Part shown: positions 1 through 8,209 of the stretch, piece after piece | Layout: each line of letters begins with the position of its first letter | How positions within the stretch are numbered: position 1 is the stretch's first letter | DNA from: Micromonospora musae | Lineage (GTDB): Bacteria > Actinomycetota > Actinomycetes > Mycobacteriales > Micromonosporaceae | Length of the DNA: 64,000 nt | Reading direction: 5' to 3' | Assembly: GCF_003626635.1 (NCBI RefSeq) | Contig: NZ_RAZT01000022.1 | Coordinates: 36,503-100,502 of the forward strand | Notes under the pieces: model-generated | Databases searched by the model: none | Told to the model about the DNA's origin: nothing | What the model saw: the letters and a program-made list of their open reading frames with translations, nothing else | Position numbers and translations under genes: made by a program

Positions 1-375
1 CTCCTCGATCCCCCGCTCGACCCGGGCCCGCACCGCGTCGGCCATCGCGTGGGGGAGGACATCGGTCAGCCAGACGAGTCGACTGTGGTCGCCCTCGTCG
101 AGCACCTGGAACGCCGCGTGGTGGTAGGTCAGCGGCAGTCGCTGCCCCTCGACCACCGCGTACGCCATTCTGCGGATGCGGTGGTCGACCGCCAGGATGA
201 GTTCCCGGACCTGCGCCCCGTCCGGCATCGTGAGGATGCGGAGGTCACCCTCGATCCGGGCATCGGCCACCCGGCCGGGCAGCAGTCGCCGGTGGACCGC
301 GCCGACGTCGGCGATGGCTTCCCATACGAGGTGCGCGGGCAGGTCGAGGGTGACTTCGACGGAGACCGTGGCCAT
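1..375 (-). CDS. SRPBCC (polyketide cyclase/START-like) family protein, C-terminus cut by window edge
   Basis: A continuous minus-strand frame starts at ATG 375 and runs off the left edge, giving 125 residues with no stop. It begins MATVSVEVTLDLPAHLVWEAI, the usual opening of SRPBCC ligand-binding folds (first beta strand followed by the PAxVWxxIxD helix). The remaining strands alternate hydrophobic residues and include LVWLTDVLPHAMADAV near the edge, typical of the long C-terminal helix. These proteins bind small hydrophobic ligands, and the substrate cannot be read from sequence. A GGGAAG ribosome-binding site lies about 9 nt upstream. Only the last few residues are likely to be missing. 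Confidence 0.72.
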   Translation of the reverse strand, partial: MATVSVEVTLDLPAHLVWEAIADVGAVHRRLLPGRVADARIEGDLRILTMPDGAQVRELILAVDHRIRRMAYAVVEGQRLPLTYHHAAFQVLDEGDHSRLVWLTDVLPHAMADAVRARVERGIEE

Positions 376-515
376 GATCGATACTTCCCATCGCTAGGCG
401 AGGTGGGCCGCCGGGGGCTACAGGTCTTCTTGGGGAGCGCCAGCAGGACCCACACAAGCCGGGACACGAACGTTGGATCGAGGCCAGACCCGCTCGGCCC
501 CTGGATGAGAGTGGG

Positions 516-1700
516 TCAGCGGACGAATTGGACCTCCGGAAAGGTCGGGCTCGGGCCGTTGAGCAGGCGCTGCCGCCGGTGATGTAGGTGCTGCTCGAAG
601 AAGGCGAGCGGGTAGGCCTGCTGGATGCGTACCGCCCGGAACGGGTCGAGGGTGCCGATCCAGCCAGCGAGGTCGTCGTCGCTCATCCCGATGATCGACG
701 CCAGTTGCGGGACCAGCCATTGGCTGTCGCAGTACGCCCCGTGGGTCGCGCCGTCGACGTGCACCTGGCGCCGCCACCCCTGCAGGAGCGGCCAGAATTC
801 CGCGACGCCGGACTCTTCGGCGCCGGGGGTGAAGACGGCGGTCATCAGCATGAAGGGCCGGTCGAGATCGGCGACGGGTGGTTGCGACAGCATCGGAGCG
901 TCGAGGCTGAGTCCGGCGCGCACGCGCGGGTCGGCGTTCATGACGAGGGCGGTCGCGGTGCCGCCCTTCGACCAGCCGAACATGCCGATGCGGCGCGGGT
1001 CGATCGTGGCGCCCAGGCCGGCCGGCAGCGGACGGCACTGGGTGTCGGGGTTGCGGCCGGCGGCGAGGTCCTCGATGCGGTCGAGGACGAACTGGATGTC
1101 GTGGGCGTGGTCCCACGGGGTGATCGACACGTCACCGTCAGGGACCGTGGGGGCGCCGTCGGGGGACTCGCCGAACGAGCCGTGCGGGTGGTCGACCGTG
1201 ACGGCCACGTAGCCGTGGCTGACGAGTTCCTGCACGACGATTGTGGTTTCGGAGCGGTGGCCGCCGGCGCCGTGGGAGAAGACGACCACGGGTCGCCGAC
1301 CCGCTGCCTTGAGCACCGGAGCGCCTTCGTGGCCGGCGGTGAGGGGCGCCCCCACGACGTCGGCGTCGAACCCGTTGGCCGCGAGCAGCGCAGCCATCGG
1401 CGCGGCGGGCAGCCACGGCGCCACCGGATGACGCCGGGCGTCCCGGCCGGCGGGATACCAGACGCTGATCATGAGTTCGCGGTGGTGTCCCGGGCCGGCG
1501 ATCGGGTCCGGGCGGGATCCGTCGACCAGGTGCAGTGGGACGGTGCCGACCCGGTGCGGCCCGGTGGGTGCGGGCAACGTGAGCCGTGCCGGACCGGAAG
1601 CGGCCTGCGCGGGGGCTGCCCACCGGGCGCCGAGCGGTATGGCGACACCTGTGGCGAGCGCGGTGGTGAGCAGGCGGCGGCGGGTCAGTTCGGTTGTCAT
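516..1700 (-). CDS. Tat-exported alpha/beta hydrolase (PAF-acetylhydrolase/dienelactone-hydrolase-like)
   Basis: This encodes a 394-residue secreted hydrolase. The start at ATG 1700 is chosen because GGAGG lies 5 nt upstream and the protein then opens MTTELTRRRLLTTALATG, a twin-arginine signal followed by an Ala-rich cleavage region. The body has the alpha/beta-hydrolase order: an oxyanion loop FSHGAGG, then the nucleophile elbow GWSKGG (Ser in G-x-S-x-G), and a late His in DGATHGAYCD. The layout resembles the platelet-activating-factor acetylhydrolase group. The substrate is unknown, and lipase or esterase activity outside the membrane is an inference. It stands alone, with the SRPBCC gene downstream on the same strand after 140 nt. 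Confidence 0.82.
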   Translation of the reverse strand: MTTELTRRRLLTTALATGVAIPLGARWAAPAQAASGPARLTLPAPTGPHRVGTVPLHLVDGSRPDPIAGPGHHRELMISVWYPAGRDARRHPVAPWLPAAPMAALLAANGFDADVVGAPLTAGHEGAPVLKAAGRRPVVVFSHGAGGHRSETTIVVQELVSHGYVAVTVDHPHGSFGESPDGAPTVPDGDVSITPWDHAHDIQFVLDRIEDLAAGRNPDTQCRPLPAGLGATIDPRRIGMFGWSKGGTATALVMNADPRVRAGLSLDAPMLSQPPVADLDRPFMLMTAVFTPGAEESGVAEFWPLLQGWRRQVHVDGATHGAYCDSQWLVPQLASIIGMSDDDLAGWIGTLDPFRAVRIQQAYPLAFFEQHLHHRRQRLLNGPSPTFPEVQFVR

Positions 1701-1990
1701 CGGTCCTCCGGTCAGGTCGAGTCGGGTGGGCAGGTAGTTGATCTCGACGCGGCGGCCCTGTGCGGGATGCCGTAGTCGCGCCAATAGGTTTCCACAGCAA
1801 ACCTGTTGGCGCTAGTGTCAAGTTGACGAAGCGTTGCCCGCCGGATCGCCGGAGACGCAGCGCGGCCACCTCGACGTGAATCCACTGGCTCCGCTGCCTC
1901 CTGCGGCCGCCAGAGGTGGACCGAGCCGCACTTGCCGGAACGGGCTAAACGGCTTGCACAGGCGTCGGTCCCAGGGCTTGACTGCTCGCC

Positions 1991-2947
1991 ATGCCTTCGC
2001 CCTCACCGATCTTCGTCGCGGGTACGGGTCGTTCGGGAACGTCGCGGATCGCCGACATCATCGGTGAGCACCCGCTGATCCATCGGATTCCGATGGAGAC
2101 CCGGTTCCTCGTCGACCCCGGTGGCCTGCGGGACCTGGCCGACGCGCTCACCAATCGGTACGACCCCACCGTCGGTGAGGACGCCTTGCACCGGCTGAGC
2201 GACTTCCTCACCGTCCGAGTGCCGGGCCGGCGCGACGATCGCGGCAAGACCGTTCCCGAGCTGGTCGGGGAGCGGCGCTACCGGGACGCGGTGCAGGGGC
2301 TCTGGCCGCAGCTGATCGCGTACAGCTTCGACGAACCCGCGCCCCCGGAAGGTTTCGGGAACGCCGACCGACCTGCCGGGCCGTTCGCGCCGCCGAGCCG
2401 CCGACGGGTGGTCCCGAGGTACTTCGGCGACCGGGGCGAACTGCTCGGGATTCTGCGGGGCCTGATCGACACCCTGTTCGGCGGGGCAGCCGCCGACGCG
2501 GGCAAGTCGACCTGGTGTGAGAAGACACCGTTCAACCTGCTGTGCATGGACTTCCTCTGGGAGTTGGTCCCCGAGGCGACCATCGTGCACATCAAGCGTC
2601 ACCCGGTCTCAGTGCTCGCCTCCCACCTGGCCCAGCCCTGGGCGCCGCCCACCGTCGACGGGGCGCTCGCCTACCTCGTACCGATCTACCACCGGTGGCT
2701 CACCTGGAAGAACACCGCCGACCTGACGGGCGGGCGTTACATCGAGGTGAAAGCCGAGGACCTCGCGGCCGACTGGCCCGGGCAGCGCCGTGCCCTGTTC
2801 GAACGGCTCGGCGTCGACGACTTCGCTACTCGCTCGGCGTTCGAGGCGCACAAGCTGACGAACCGCAACGACCAGTTCGGCGAGGAGACCCGCGCGTTCG
2901 TCGAAGAAGCACTCGGCGAGGTCATCCCGGCCATGGGATACGAGTGA
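1991..2947 (+). CDS. Sulfotransferase family protein
   Basis: A 318-residue protein with the hallmarks of PAPS-dependent sulfotransferases. The N-terminal phosphate-binding loop is FVAGTGRSGTSRIADII (5'-PSB), and the 3'-phosphate-binding region is IVHIKRHPVSVLASH near residue 205. The conserved C-terminal stretch VKAEDLAADWPGQRRALFERLGV follows. It would transfer sulfate from PAPS to a hydroxyl group of a small molecule, glycan or lipid; the acceptor cannot be told. ATG 1991 is the first start of the frame and sits directly before the P-loop. No sulfate-activation genes are nearby. Transcription converges with the GNAT gene, with a hairpin between them. Confidence 0.83.
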   Translation: MPSPSPIFVAGTGRSGTSRIADIIGEHPLIHRIPMETRFLVDPGGLRDLADALTNRYDPTVGEDALHRLSDFLTVRVPGRRDDRGKTVPELVGERRYRDAVQGLWPQLIAYSFDEPAPPEGFGNADRPAGPFAPPSRRRVVPRYFGDRGELLGILRGLIDTLFGGAAADAGKSTWCEKTPFNLLCMDFLWELVPEATIVHIKRHPVSVLASHLAQPWAPPTVDGALAYLVPIYHRWLTWKNTADLTGGRYIEVKAEDLAADWPGQRRALFERLGVDDFATRSAFEAHKLTNRNDQFGEETRAFVEEALGEVIPAMGYE

Positions 2948-2966
2948 CGCTCTCTGCTCGCCAGCG

Positions 2967-2997
2967 CGGGGCCGCTGCGTCGCGCACCGCGGCCCCG
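2967..2997. terminator. Hairpin between convergent genes
   Basis: A 9-bp perfect GC stem (CGGGGCCGC pairing with GCGGCCCCG) encloses a 13-nt loop. It lies between the sulfotransferase stop and the stop of the convergent GNAT gene. There is no T-run, which is common for actinobacterial terminators. Confidence 0.5.
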
Positions 2998-3002
2998 ACG
3001 GG

Positions 3003-3587
3003 TCAGCGGCCTCCGACTCGCTGGAGCCGTTCGCCGCGCAGGCCGACGCAGTCGTGCTCCCAGAAGACGTCGGAGTAGACAAGGGTGCCGAGCATCCAGT
3101 CCTCGTACGCCGACAGCCGGGCGACCTGGTACGCGCCCGGCGGGTACCGCAGCGTCGGCGGCCGGAAGCCCAGCCGGTCGGCGTTGTCGAAACCCCGCTT
3201 GCTGTAGTAGCCGGGCGCCCCCTCCAGGAACACCAGCGGTACGCCCTGGGCGTCGGCGGCGGACAAGGCTTCGCTGATCAACGCGGTGCCGATGCCGGTG
3301 CGCTGGAACTCCGGCAGGACGCCCAGCGGCGACAGCGTGTACACGGCCACCAGCCGCTCCAGGGCGTCCAGGCGGCAACCGCTGAGCATCACGTGCCCGA
3401 CGACCCGTTCGCCCTCGGCGTCGTCGACGGTGGCCACCAGTGACAGCGGCGGCAACGATGCGCGGGCGGTCCGGAGGTCGTCGACCAGGTCCGGCACCCG
3501 GTCCGGGTCGCCGAACGCGCGGGTGTGCACCTCTCGCACCGCCGCGTGGTCGTGTTCCTGCTCCAGTCGTATGTCGTGTCCCGTCAC
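3003..3587 (-). CDS. GNAT family N-acetyltransferase (YhbS-like)
   Basis: This 194-residue protein is of the usual length for YhbS-type GNAT enzymes. The acetyl-CoA pyrophosphate-binding motif is visible as LGVLPEFQRTGIGTALISEAL (Q/RxxGxG/A) around residues 88-107, followed by the strand and helix VPLVFLEGAPGYYSKRGFDNA, typical of the C-terminal half. It acetylates an amine on an unidentified substrate. The frame begins with GTG 3587, without a clear Shine-Dalgarno sequence. No functional partner is evident in the neighbourhood. Confidence 0.83.
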   Translation of the reverse strand: MTGHDIRLEQEHDHAAVREVHTRAFGDPDRVPDLVDDLRTARASLPPLSLVATVDDAEGERVVGHVMLSGCRLDALERLVAVYTLSPLGVLPEFQRTGIGTALISEALSAADAQGVPLVFLEGAPGYYSKRGFDNADRLGFRPPTLRYPPGAYQVARLSAYEDWMLGTLVYSDVFWEHDCVGLRGERLQRVGGR

Positions 3588-3692
3588 GGCGGAGAGGTTA
3601 GCCGTGTTGCCGCCGCGTGGTCGGGGATTTTTGTCCGACCTGGGGTCGTGGTGCTGGACCAGAGGGCGGCATCGGGACGGTGAATCGGCGGT

Positions 3693-4217
3693 TCAGTCGA
3701 GCCAGCAGATCACCGCGTCGCCGTCCTTGGCGGCTGCGCCGAAGAAGCTTCGGACGTCGGGCAGGTAGTGGGCCACCCGTTCCAGCTCGCCGGGTCGTTC
3801 CCACCCACCGGGGTAGACCTCGGCCCGGTTCAGCTCCTGCGGATCGACGCCGCGGATGAGGTCGTCCTCGGTGAGCCCGGCCAACTGCGCGGCCGCGGCC
3901 GCTACCTGGCCCGGCGTGAGGTAGGAGGGCGGGCCGTAGCCCCAGTCGTCCTCGAGGTTCTCCAGGAAGTCGAACATCTCCTCGCTGTCGGGTTCGACGT
4001 CCGGCAACTCCACGAAGCTCTCCGCGCCGAGGACCAGCGGAACGTCGAAGCCGAGCCGGTCGAGCAGGAAGTCGAGGCCGTTCCAGGCCTTGTCGGTGGC
4101 GGTCCAGCGTTCGGAGTTGTCATCCTGCGCCGCCGTGGCGATTCCGTGGGCCCAGTCGAGGTCGGTCCTGGCGCGTTCCAGCTCGTCGGGGGAAACGCGC
4201 AGCCAGTTGCCGTTCAT
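3693..4217 (-). CDS. DUF1877 (YfbM-like) family protein
   Basis: A 174-residue acidic protein opening MNGNWLRVSPDELERA and carrying the family pattern: a residue-counting region LLDRLGFDVPLVLG, then GYGPPSYLTPGQVAAAAAQLAGLT, then the C-terminal block LPDVRSFFGAAAKDGDAVICWLD. This matches the DUF1877/YfbM fold, whose biochemical role is unknown. The start may be ATG 4217, or GTG 4223 two codons upstream. It is monocistronic by spacing. Confidence 0.78.
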   Translation of the reverse strand: MNGNWLRVSPDELERARTDLDWAHGIATAAQDDNSERWTATDKAWNGLDFLLDRLGFDVPLVLGAESFVELPDVEPDSEEMFDFLENLEDDWGYGPPSYLTPGQVAAAAAQLAGLTEDDLIRGVDPQELNRAEVYPGGWERPGELERVAHYLPDVRSFFGAAAKDGDAVICWLD

Positions 4218-4472
4218 GCTCACGGCGTCAGCCTAAATGCCGGCTACGACGCGCCCCGCAGCAGCCGGGGCGCCGAACTCGGCGACGAGGACGTGACCGA
4301 CACCCCGCCTTCGGCATCGCCCACCTGCACGGCACCGCGCCAGCGGGGCGAGCATCACCCCGGTCACCGGTGACGCATTCACCGAGCGTCACCAGGCGCC
4401 CCCTAAGATCGTGATGTGTCGCTGGAGTACTAAGGTGCCGGGGATCGTCCTCAACGGACAAACGGGGGTGGC

Positions 4473-5012
4473 GTGATCGCCGAGCACGTGCGTGACCTCG
4501 CGGCAACTGCCGTGATCTTCGGTTTCTTCGCTTCGAGCTGGTTCGGGTGGGCGCAAGAGGCGCCGCCCCGCAGATGGCGGGGGTTCCTGGCGGCCGGCTC
4601 GATAACCAGCATTCTCACGGCGATCGCCGGTGGCCTGCTGACCTGGCGGCACTGGAACGACGGCACCGCCTTCGACGAGGACACCAGCCGCGCGTTCGGC
4701 ATCGTGGTCGCCATCGAGTTCGGCGCCGCCGCCCTCGGATCCGTCCTGCTCGCCGTCCGCCGTCGGAGCGACCTGATCTCGGTGTGGATCGCCTTCGTCG
4801 TGGGCGTGCACCTCTTCCCGGTCGCCGCCCTGATCGGCTACCCGATGATCCACGTGGTCGCCGCGCTCATCACCGTCGCCTCGCTCGTCGCGATCCCGAT
4901 CGCCCGTGCTCGCAAGCTCACGGTCAGTGCCGTCGTCGGCGCGCCCACCGGGCTGATCCTGCTCGCCGGGGCTCTCTTCTCCGTCATCTCCGCGGCCGTC
5001 ACCGGCTCCTGA
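4473..5012 (+). CDS. Four- to five-helix integral membrane protein, function unknown
   Basis: A 179-residue hydrophobic protein starting at GTG 4473. Segments that look membrane-spanning lie at about residues 9-26, 38-58, 74-92, 104-124 and 128-175, with short charged linkers such as RHWNDGTAFDEDTSRA and RRRSD. There is no signal peptide, enzyme motif or cysteine pattern. Proteins of this shape are common hypotheticals in actinomycetes. A transport or channel role would be a guess. The stretch upstream (4224-4472) holds no gene. Confidence 0.6.
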   Translation: MIAEHVRDLAATAVIFGFFASSWFGWAQEAPPRRWRGFLAAGSITSILTAIAGGLLTWRHWNDGTAFDEDTSRAFGIVVAIEFGAAALGSVLLAVRRRSDLISVWIAFVVGVHLFPVAALIGYPMIHVVAALITVASLVAIPIARARKLTVSAVVGAPTGLILLAGALFSVISAAVTGS

Positions 5013-5197
5013 ACCGGGCGTTCCTGCCATTTTGCGGGAACGCCGGTCGCGGGGCTACGTGGCCGGTGGTGACGGGCGCCGTCAATCGTTCTCGGGATGA
5101 CACGGTGCCCGTCGCCGACGATTGGTGACCGACGTTCGGTCGATCACCATCCTCGCGTCCACTCGGCTGCCGAGGTTGCGGCGAACGCGGAGTGCGG

Positions 5198-5683
5198 CTA
5201 GGGCATCGTCTTGACGAGCTTCCCGTCGGCGTCGACGACGAACCACACGTTCTCGACACCCTGCCCGTCGACATCCCCCGGGCCGACGTCGCCGACGTAG
5301 TAGTAGAGCGGCCATTCGCCGTACGTGGCCTGGCTGGTCCCCTCCGCCCGGCTGGTCTGTGAGAGCAGCTCCGGGCTGGCGCCCGTTCCGGTCGTAGCGG
5401 GCACACGGCTGATCAGTGCCGGCCAGGTGGCGATGCACTCGTCGGTGCAGCTGCTCGCGCCGCCCTTGTCGTTGAGGAACGCGTACAGGGTTCGGCCGTC
5501 CTGGTCGGTGAGGATGGGCCCCAGGCTCGACTCCTCCACCTGGACGCGTACCGCGCTCTGATCCCCGACGCTCCCGCCTCCCACGGTGACGGGCGCGCCC
5601 TGGTCGGCGGGTCCGGACGTGCTGCCGCACGCGGCGGTGGTGGCGATCAGAGCCACTCCGAAGATGATCATCGGAGTACGCAC
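5198..5683 (-). CDS. Secreted-repeat (PF03640-type) lipoprotein
   Basis: A 161-residue predicted lipoprotein. GTG 5683 follows AAGGAG by 7 nt, and the signal peptide ends at the lipobox TTAAC with Cys19. The mature part has the two short repeats of the 'secreted repeat of unknown function' family: LGPILTDQDGRTLYAFLND with a following CTDECIATWPAL block, then ATYGEWPLYYYVGDVGPGDVDGQG and VWFVVDADGKLV. Such proteins are anchored to the outer face of the membrane, and their role is unknown. The gene is transcribed away from the CHRD gene across a 179-bp shared promoter region. Confidence 0.82.
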   Translation of the reverse strand: MRTPMIIFGVALIATTAACGSTSGPADQGAPVTVGGGSVGDQSAVRVQVEESSLGPILTDQDGRTLYAFLNDKGGASSCTDECIATWPALISRVPATTGTGASPELLSQTSRAEGTSQATYGEWPLYYYVGDVGPGDVDGQGVENVWFVVDADGKLVKTMP

Positions 5684-5730
5684 GGGAGTCTCCTTCGAGC
5701 CGTCGACGTATGGAGTCGCCGTCTACACGA

Positions 5731-5752
5731 GTGAACGCGTCTCGCGGTTCAC
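5731..5752. promoter_or_regulatory. Inverted repeat in the divergent lipoprotein/CHRD promoter region
   Basis: GTGAAC and GTTCAC form a perfect 6-bp inverted repeat with 10 nt between them, and the inner bases GCG/CGCG extend it imperfectly. It lies 48 nt upstream of the lipoprotein start and 110 nt upstream of the CHRD start, so it could be an operator shared by both genes. No matching regulator is encoded nearby. Confidence 0.35.
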
Positions 5753-5862
5753 CTCCGTCACGCAAAAGCTGAAATGAACCGAACACCTCGTCGGCTCGTG
5801 TCCGCGATGCGTCGTGCCACGCAGACCCCGCACGGCACGTACTCCTCGAAAGGACACGCCCC

Positions 5863-6891
5863 ATGCGAGCTCCGCTTCTCGTCGTGTCGAGCCTGGCGCT
5901 CGGTCTGTCTCTCGCCGCGGCTGCGGGAAGTCAGGCGACGGCGGCCACGCCATCGGCCGGCCCGCACGCGAGCACCACGACGCCGCCGATGGACCACGAC
6001 ATGGCCGACATGGGGCACGGTGCGCCGGATGCCACGGCGGACAGGTCAGCCGCCCTTCAGCGAGCCGAGCTCAAGCCGCTCTACTTCGGGGCGGACATGA
6101 ACGGCCTCAACCTGGTGCAGGCGCCGGGCCAGCCGGCGGTAGCGGGGCGGATCCTCGGTGACCGCGACGGCCGCGCCACCGGCCTCGTCCGGGTGCAGGG
6201 CGACCGGATCACATTCGCCCTCTCCTGGGAGAAGATCAGCGCCCCGACGGTGGGTCACATCCACGAGGGCGACGACAAGGTCAACGGCCCGGTCAAAGTG
6301 TCACTGTTCGCCACCCCGATGCCCGCCACGGCGACGGCGGCCTCCGGCGTCGTGACCGTCGACGATCCGGCCACCGCCGACGCGATCCGCGCCGACCCGG
6401 AGCACTTCTACCTCAACCTGCACACCGAGGAATTCCCCGCCGGCGCGGTACGCGGCCAACTGAGCGAACTCAATCGGCCCGCCGACCTGCTCGGTCTGCT
6501 GAAGAACGGCGCAGTGGAGCAGGCGTTCCTCTCCGGCGACCAGGAGGTTGCGGTGCCCGACGGGCCCGCCGGCGGTGACCCGACCGGACGGGCGGTCGCC
6601 TTCGTCAAGGCCCGCAACACCCGGATCGACTACTCGTTCGCCTGGACGGGCATCAAGCCGACCCTCGGCCACCTTCACAAGGGACGATTCGGCGCCAACG
6701 GTCCGGTGGCTGTCCCGCTGTTCGCCACCGCCGTCCCCTCGACGATCGTGGCCATCTCCGGTACCGCCACCGGCCTCGACTCCGCGCTCGTCGAGGAGAT
6801 CGCCGAGCACCCGTCGGACTACTACGCCAACCTGCACACCGCCGAATTCCCCGACGGCGCCGTACGCGGCCAGCTCTTCAAGCAACGCTGA
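5863..6891 (+). CDS. Secreted protein with two CHRD domains
   Basis: A 342-residue exported protein. GAAAGGA lies upstream of ATG 5863, and a Sec-type signal (about residues 1-28, ending in Ala residues) is followed by a His/Met-rich linker (PPMDHDMADMGHG). Two CHRD domains follow, at about residues 65-200 and 215-340. Each ends with the same block: FYLNLHTEEFPAGAVRGQL in the first and YYANLHTAEFPDGAVRGQL in the second, and each has a GHIHEG or GHLHKG signature. CHRD domains are beta-rich and of unknown bacterial function. The His/Met linker could bind metal, which is an inference. Divergent from the lipoprotein gene. Confidence 0.87.
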   Translation: MRAPLLVVSSLALGLSLAAAAGSQATAATPSAGPHASTTTPPMDHDMADMGHGAPDATADRSAALQRAELKPLYFGADMNGLNLVQAPGQPAVAGRILGDRDGRATGLVRVQGDRITFALSWEKISAPTVGHIHEGDDKVNGPVKVSLFATPMPATATAASGVVTVDDPATADAIRADPEHFYLNLHTEEFPAGAVRGQLSELNRPADLLGLLKNGAVEQAFLSGDQEVAVPDGPAGGDPTGRAVAFVKARNTRIDYSFAWTGIKPTLGHLHKGRFGANGPVAVPLFATAVPSTIVAISGTATGLDSALVEEIAEHPSDYYANLHTAEFPDGAVRGQLFKQR

Positions 6892-6906
6892 CCGCTACCG
6901 GCGGCA

Positions 6907-7818
6907 TCAGGACCGGGCGGGGCCGCGGACACCACTGCGGGCCCGCCCGCTTGTCTGGAGCGCAGCGCGGCAACAGCCGGGACGGACGGCATCGACAGTG
7001 CGGGCCGGTAGGCACCGGTCGTCCACCTTGTCGCGTCGTGGTGTGAGCACGCTCGTCCGGTGAAGCTGTGCGTCTTCCGGAGCACCGCTCGTCGGCACCT
7101 CGTAGGTCGCCAGCCGTTCCAGCCAGTCATGGGCCAGGTGGCCCCGGTCCGGATCGCCGACCAGGACCCGAGTGCCGCTCGCGGAGACGCGGGCGAGGAA
7201 CGGCAGCATCCGGGCCGCCACAGCCGGGTGATAGAGCGCATCACCGGCCAACACCACATCCACGCCGTCGGCGTCGCCGTCGAGCAGGTCATTCGACGAC
7301 AGAATCAACTCGACGTCGTTGGCGTGGGCGTTGGTGTTGATTGCCGCGATCGCGTAGGGGTCGATGTCGTTGGCGGTGACCTTGGCGGCGCCGGCGATCG
7401 CCGCGGCGATCGCGACGAGTCCGGAGCCGGATGCGACGTCGAGGACGCGGCAACCGGCCACGGTGTCCGGGTGATCGAGGATGTAACGCGCGAGCCCCTG
7501 CCCGCCGCTCCAAGCTGACGCCCAGTACGGCGGCGGGAGGACGTGCCCCGCCTCGGCTTCGAGTCGTGCCCAGAGGACGATTGCGTCCTGGGCCGTGACC
7601 ATTCGCACCTCCGGCACCAGCGGCACTTGGGCCAGCCACAGCCGGTCGATGCTGCCGGTACCGGCCGCGGGTTCGGGGGCGGAGAGCGCTTGCACCAGCA
7701 GGGGTTCGAGGCCGGGAAGGGCCGGGATGTCGGAACGGAGCGGCGATCGTTGGTCCGTGGTCTCAGCCACCGCCGTGGCGACGGTTGAGGCCTCGTCGCC
7801 ACGGCTCGGCGGAGTCAA
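6907..7818 (-). CDS. Class I SAM-dependent methyltransferase (Nnt1/ETFBKMT-like) with unusual C-terminal tail
   Basis: A 303-residue protein. The SAM-binding motif I is VLDVASGSGLVAIAAAIAGA, followed by the acidic motif II VTANDIDPYAI and the post-I block DVVLAGDALYHPAVAARML. These match small-protein or lysine methyltransferases of the Nnt1/ETFB group. The domain appears to end near residue 250 (APEDAQLHRTSVL); the last ~50 residues are Arg/Ala-rich and resemble nothing in the family, so a late frameshift is possible. The frame starts with TTG 7818, two nucleotides after the cold-shock gene's stop, suggesting coupling; GTG 7770 is an alternative start. Confidence 0.7.
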   Translation of the reverse strand: MTPPSRGDEASTVATAVAETTDQRSPLRSDIPALPGLEPLLVQALSAPEPAAGTGSIDRLWLAQVPLVPEVRMVTAQDAIVLWARLEAEAGHVLPPPYWASAWSGGQGLARYILDHPDTVAGCRVLDVASGSGLVAIAAAIAGAAKVTANDIDPYAIAAINTNAHANDVELILSSNDLLDGDADGVDVVLAGDALYHPAVAARMLPFLARVSASGTRVLVGDPDRGHLAHDWLERLATYEVPTSGAPEDAQLHRTSVLTPRRDKVDDRCLPARTVDAVRPGCCRAALQTSGRARSGVRGPARS

Positions 7819-7820
7819 CG

Positions 7821-8024
7821 TCAGACCAGGCGGATGTTCGCGGCCTGAAGGCCCTTCTGGCCCTGCTCGACGTCGAACTCGACCCGCTGGTTCTCTTCCA
7901 GGCTGCGGAACCCGCTCGATGAGATGGCCGAGTAGTGGGCGAAGACGTCAGCGCCGCCACCATCCTGCGCGATGAAGCCGAATCCCTTGTCCGCGTTGAA
8001 CCACTTGACTGTGCCGAGTGCCAT
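7821..8024 (-). CDS. cspA: Cold-shock protein (CspA family)
   Basis: A 67-residue single cold-shock domain. ATG 8024 is fixed by AAGGAG 6 nt upstream and by the family opening MALGTVKWFNADKGFGFI. RNP1 (KGFGFI) and RNP2 (VFAHYSAI) are both intact. CspA-type proteins bind single-stranded nucleic acid and act as RNA chaperones. A DEAD-box helicase gene lies upstream on the same strand, a pairing that suits RNA remodelling. A strong terminator-like hairpin sits about 84 nt upstream of the start codon, within the presumed leader. Confidence 0.95.
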   Translation of the reverse strand: MALGTVKWFNADKGFGFIAQDGGGADVFAHYSAISSSGFRSLEENQRVEFDVEQGQKGLQAANIRLV

Positions 8025-8107
8025 GTCTTCTCCTTGAGTAACGGTTGGAGCCACGTATTTTCCTCGGTTGCCACCGCTGCTGGTCCGAAAGAACCGGCAG
8101 AACAAAA

Positions 8108-8140
8108 AGCGCCTGGCGGGTTGAATACCCACCAGGCGCT
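8108..8140 (-). terminator. Intrinsic terminator or leader attenuator between helicase and cold-shock genes
   Basis: A 14-bp stem with one G-T pair (left arm AGCGCCTGGTGGGT read on the minus strand) and a 5-nt loop is followed on that strand by TTTTTGTT. This is a rare textbook Rho-independent terminator for such a GC-rich genome. It lies 70 nt past the helicase stop and 84 nt before the cold-shock start, so it either ends the helicase transcript or attenuates read-through into cspA. Confidence 0.75.
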
Positions 8141-8209
8141 GGCAAAGTATGCGACAAACCGAAGATTGCAACCCGCTGACGTTAGCACGGGCGCGTGGTG
8201 TCTTCGCTG

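Noticed and set aside
588..1775. A 395-codon plus-strand frame over the alpha/beta hydrolase
   Set aside because: No ribosome-binding site or protein motifs; the minus-strand gene has a Tat signal and a GxSxG elbow.
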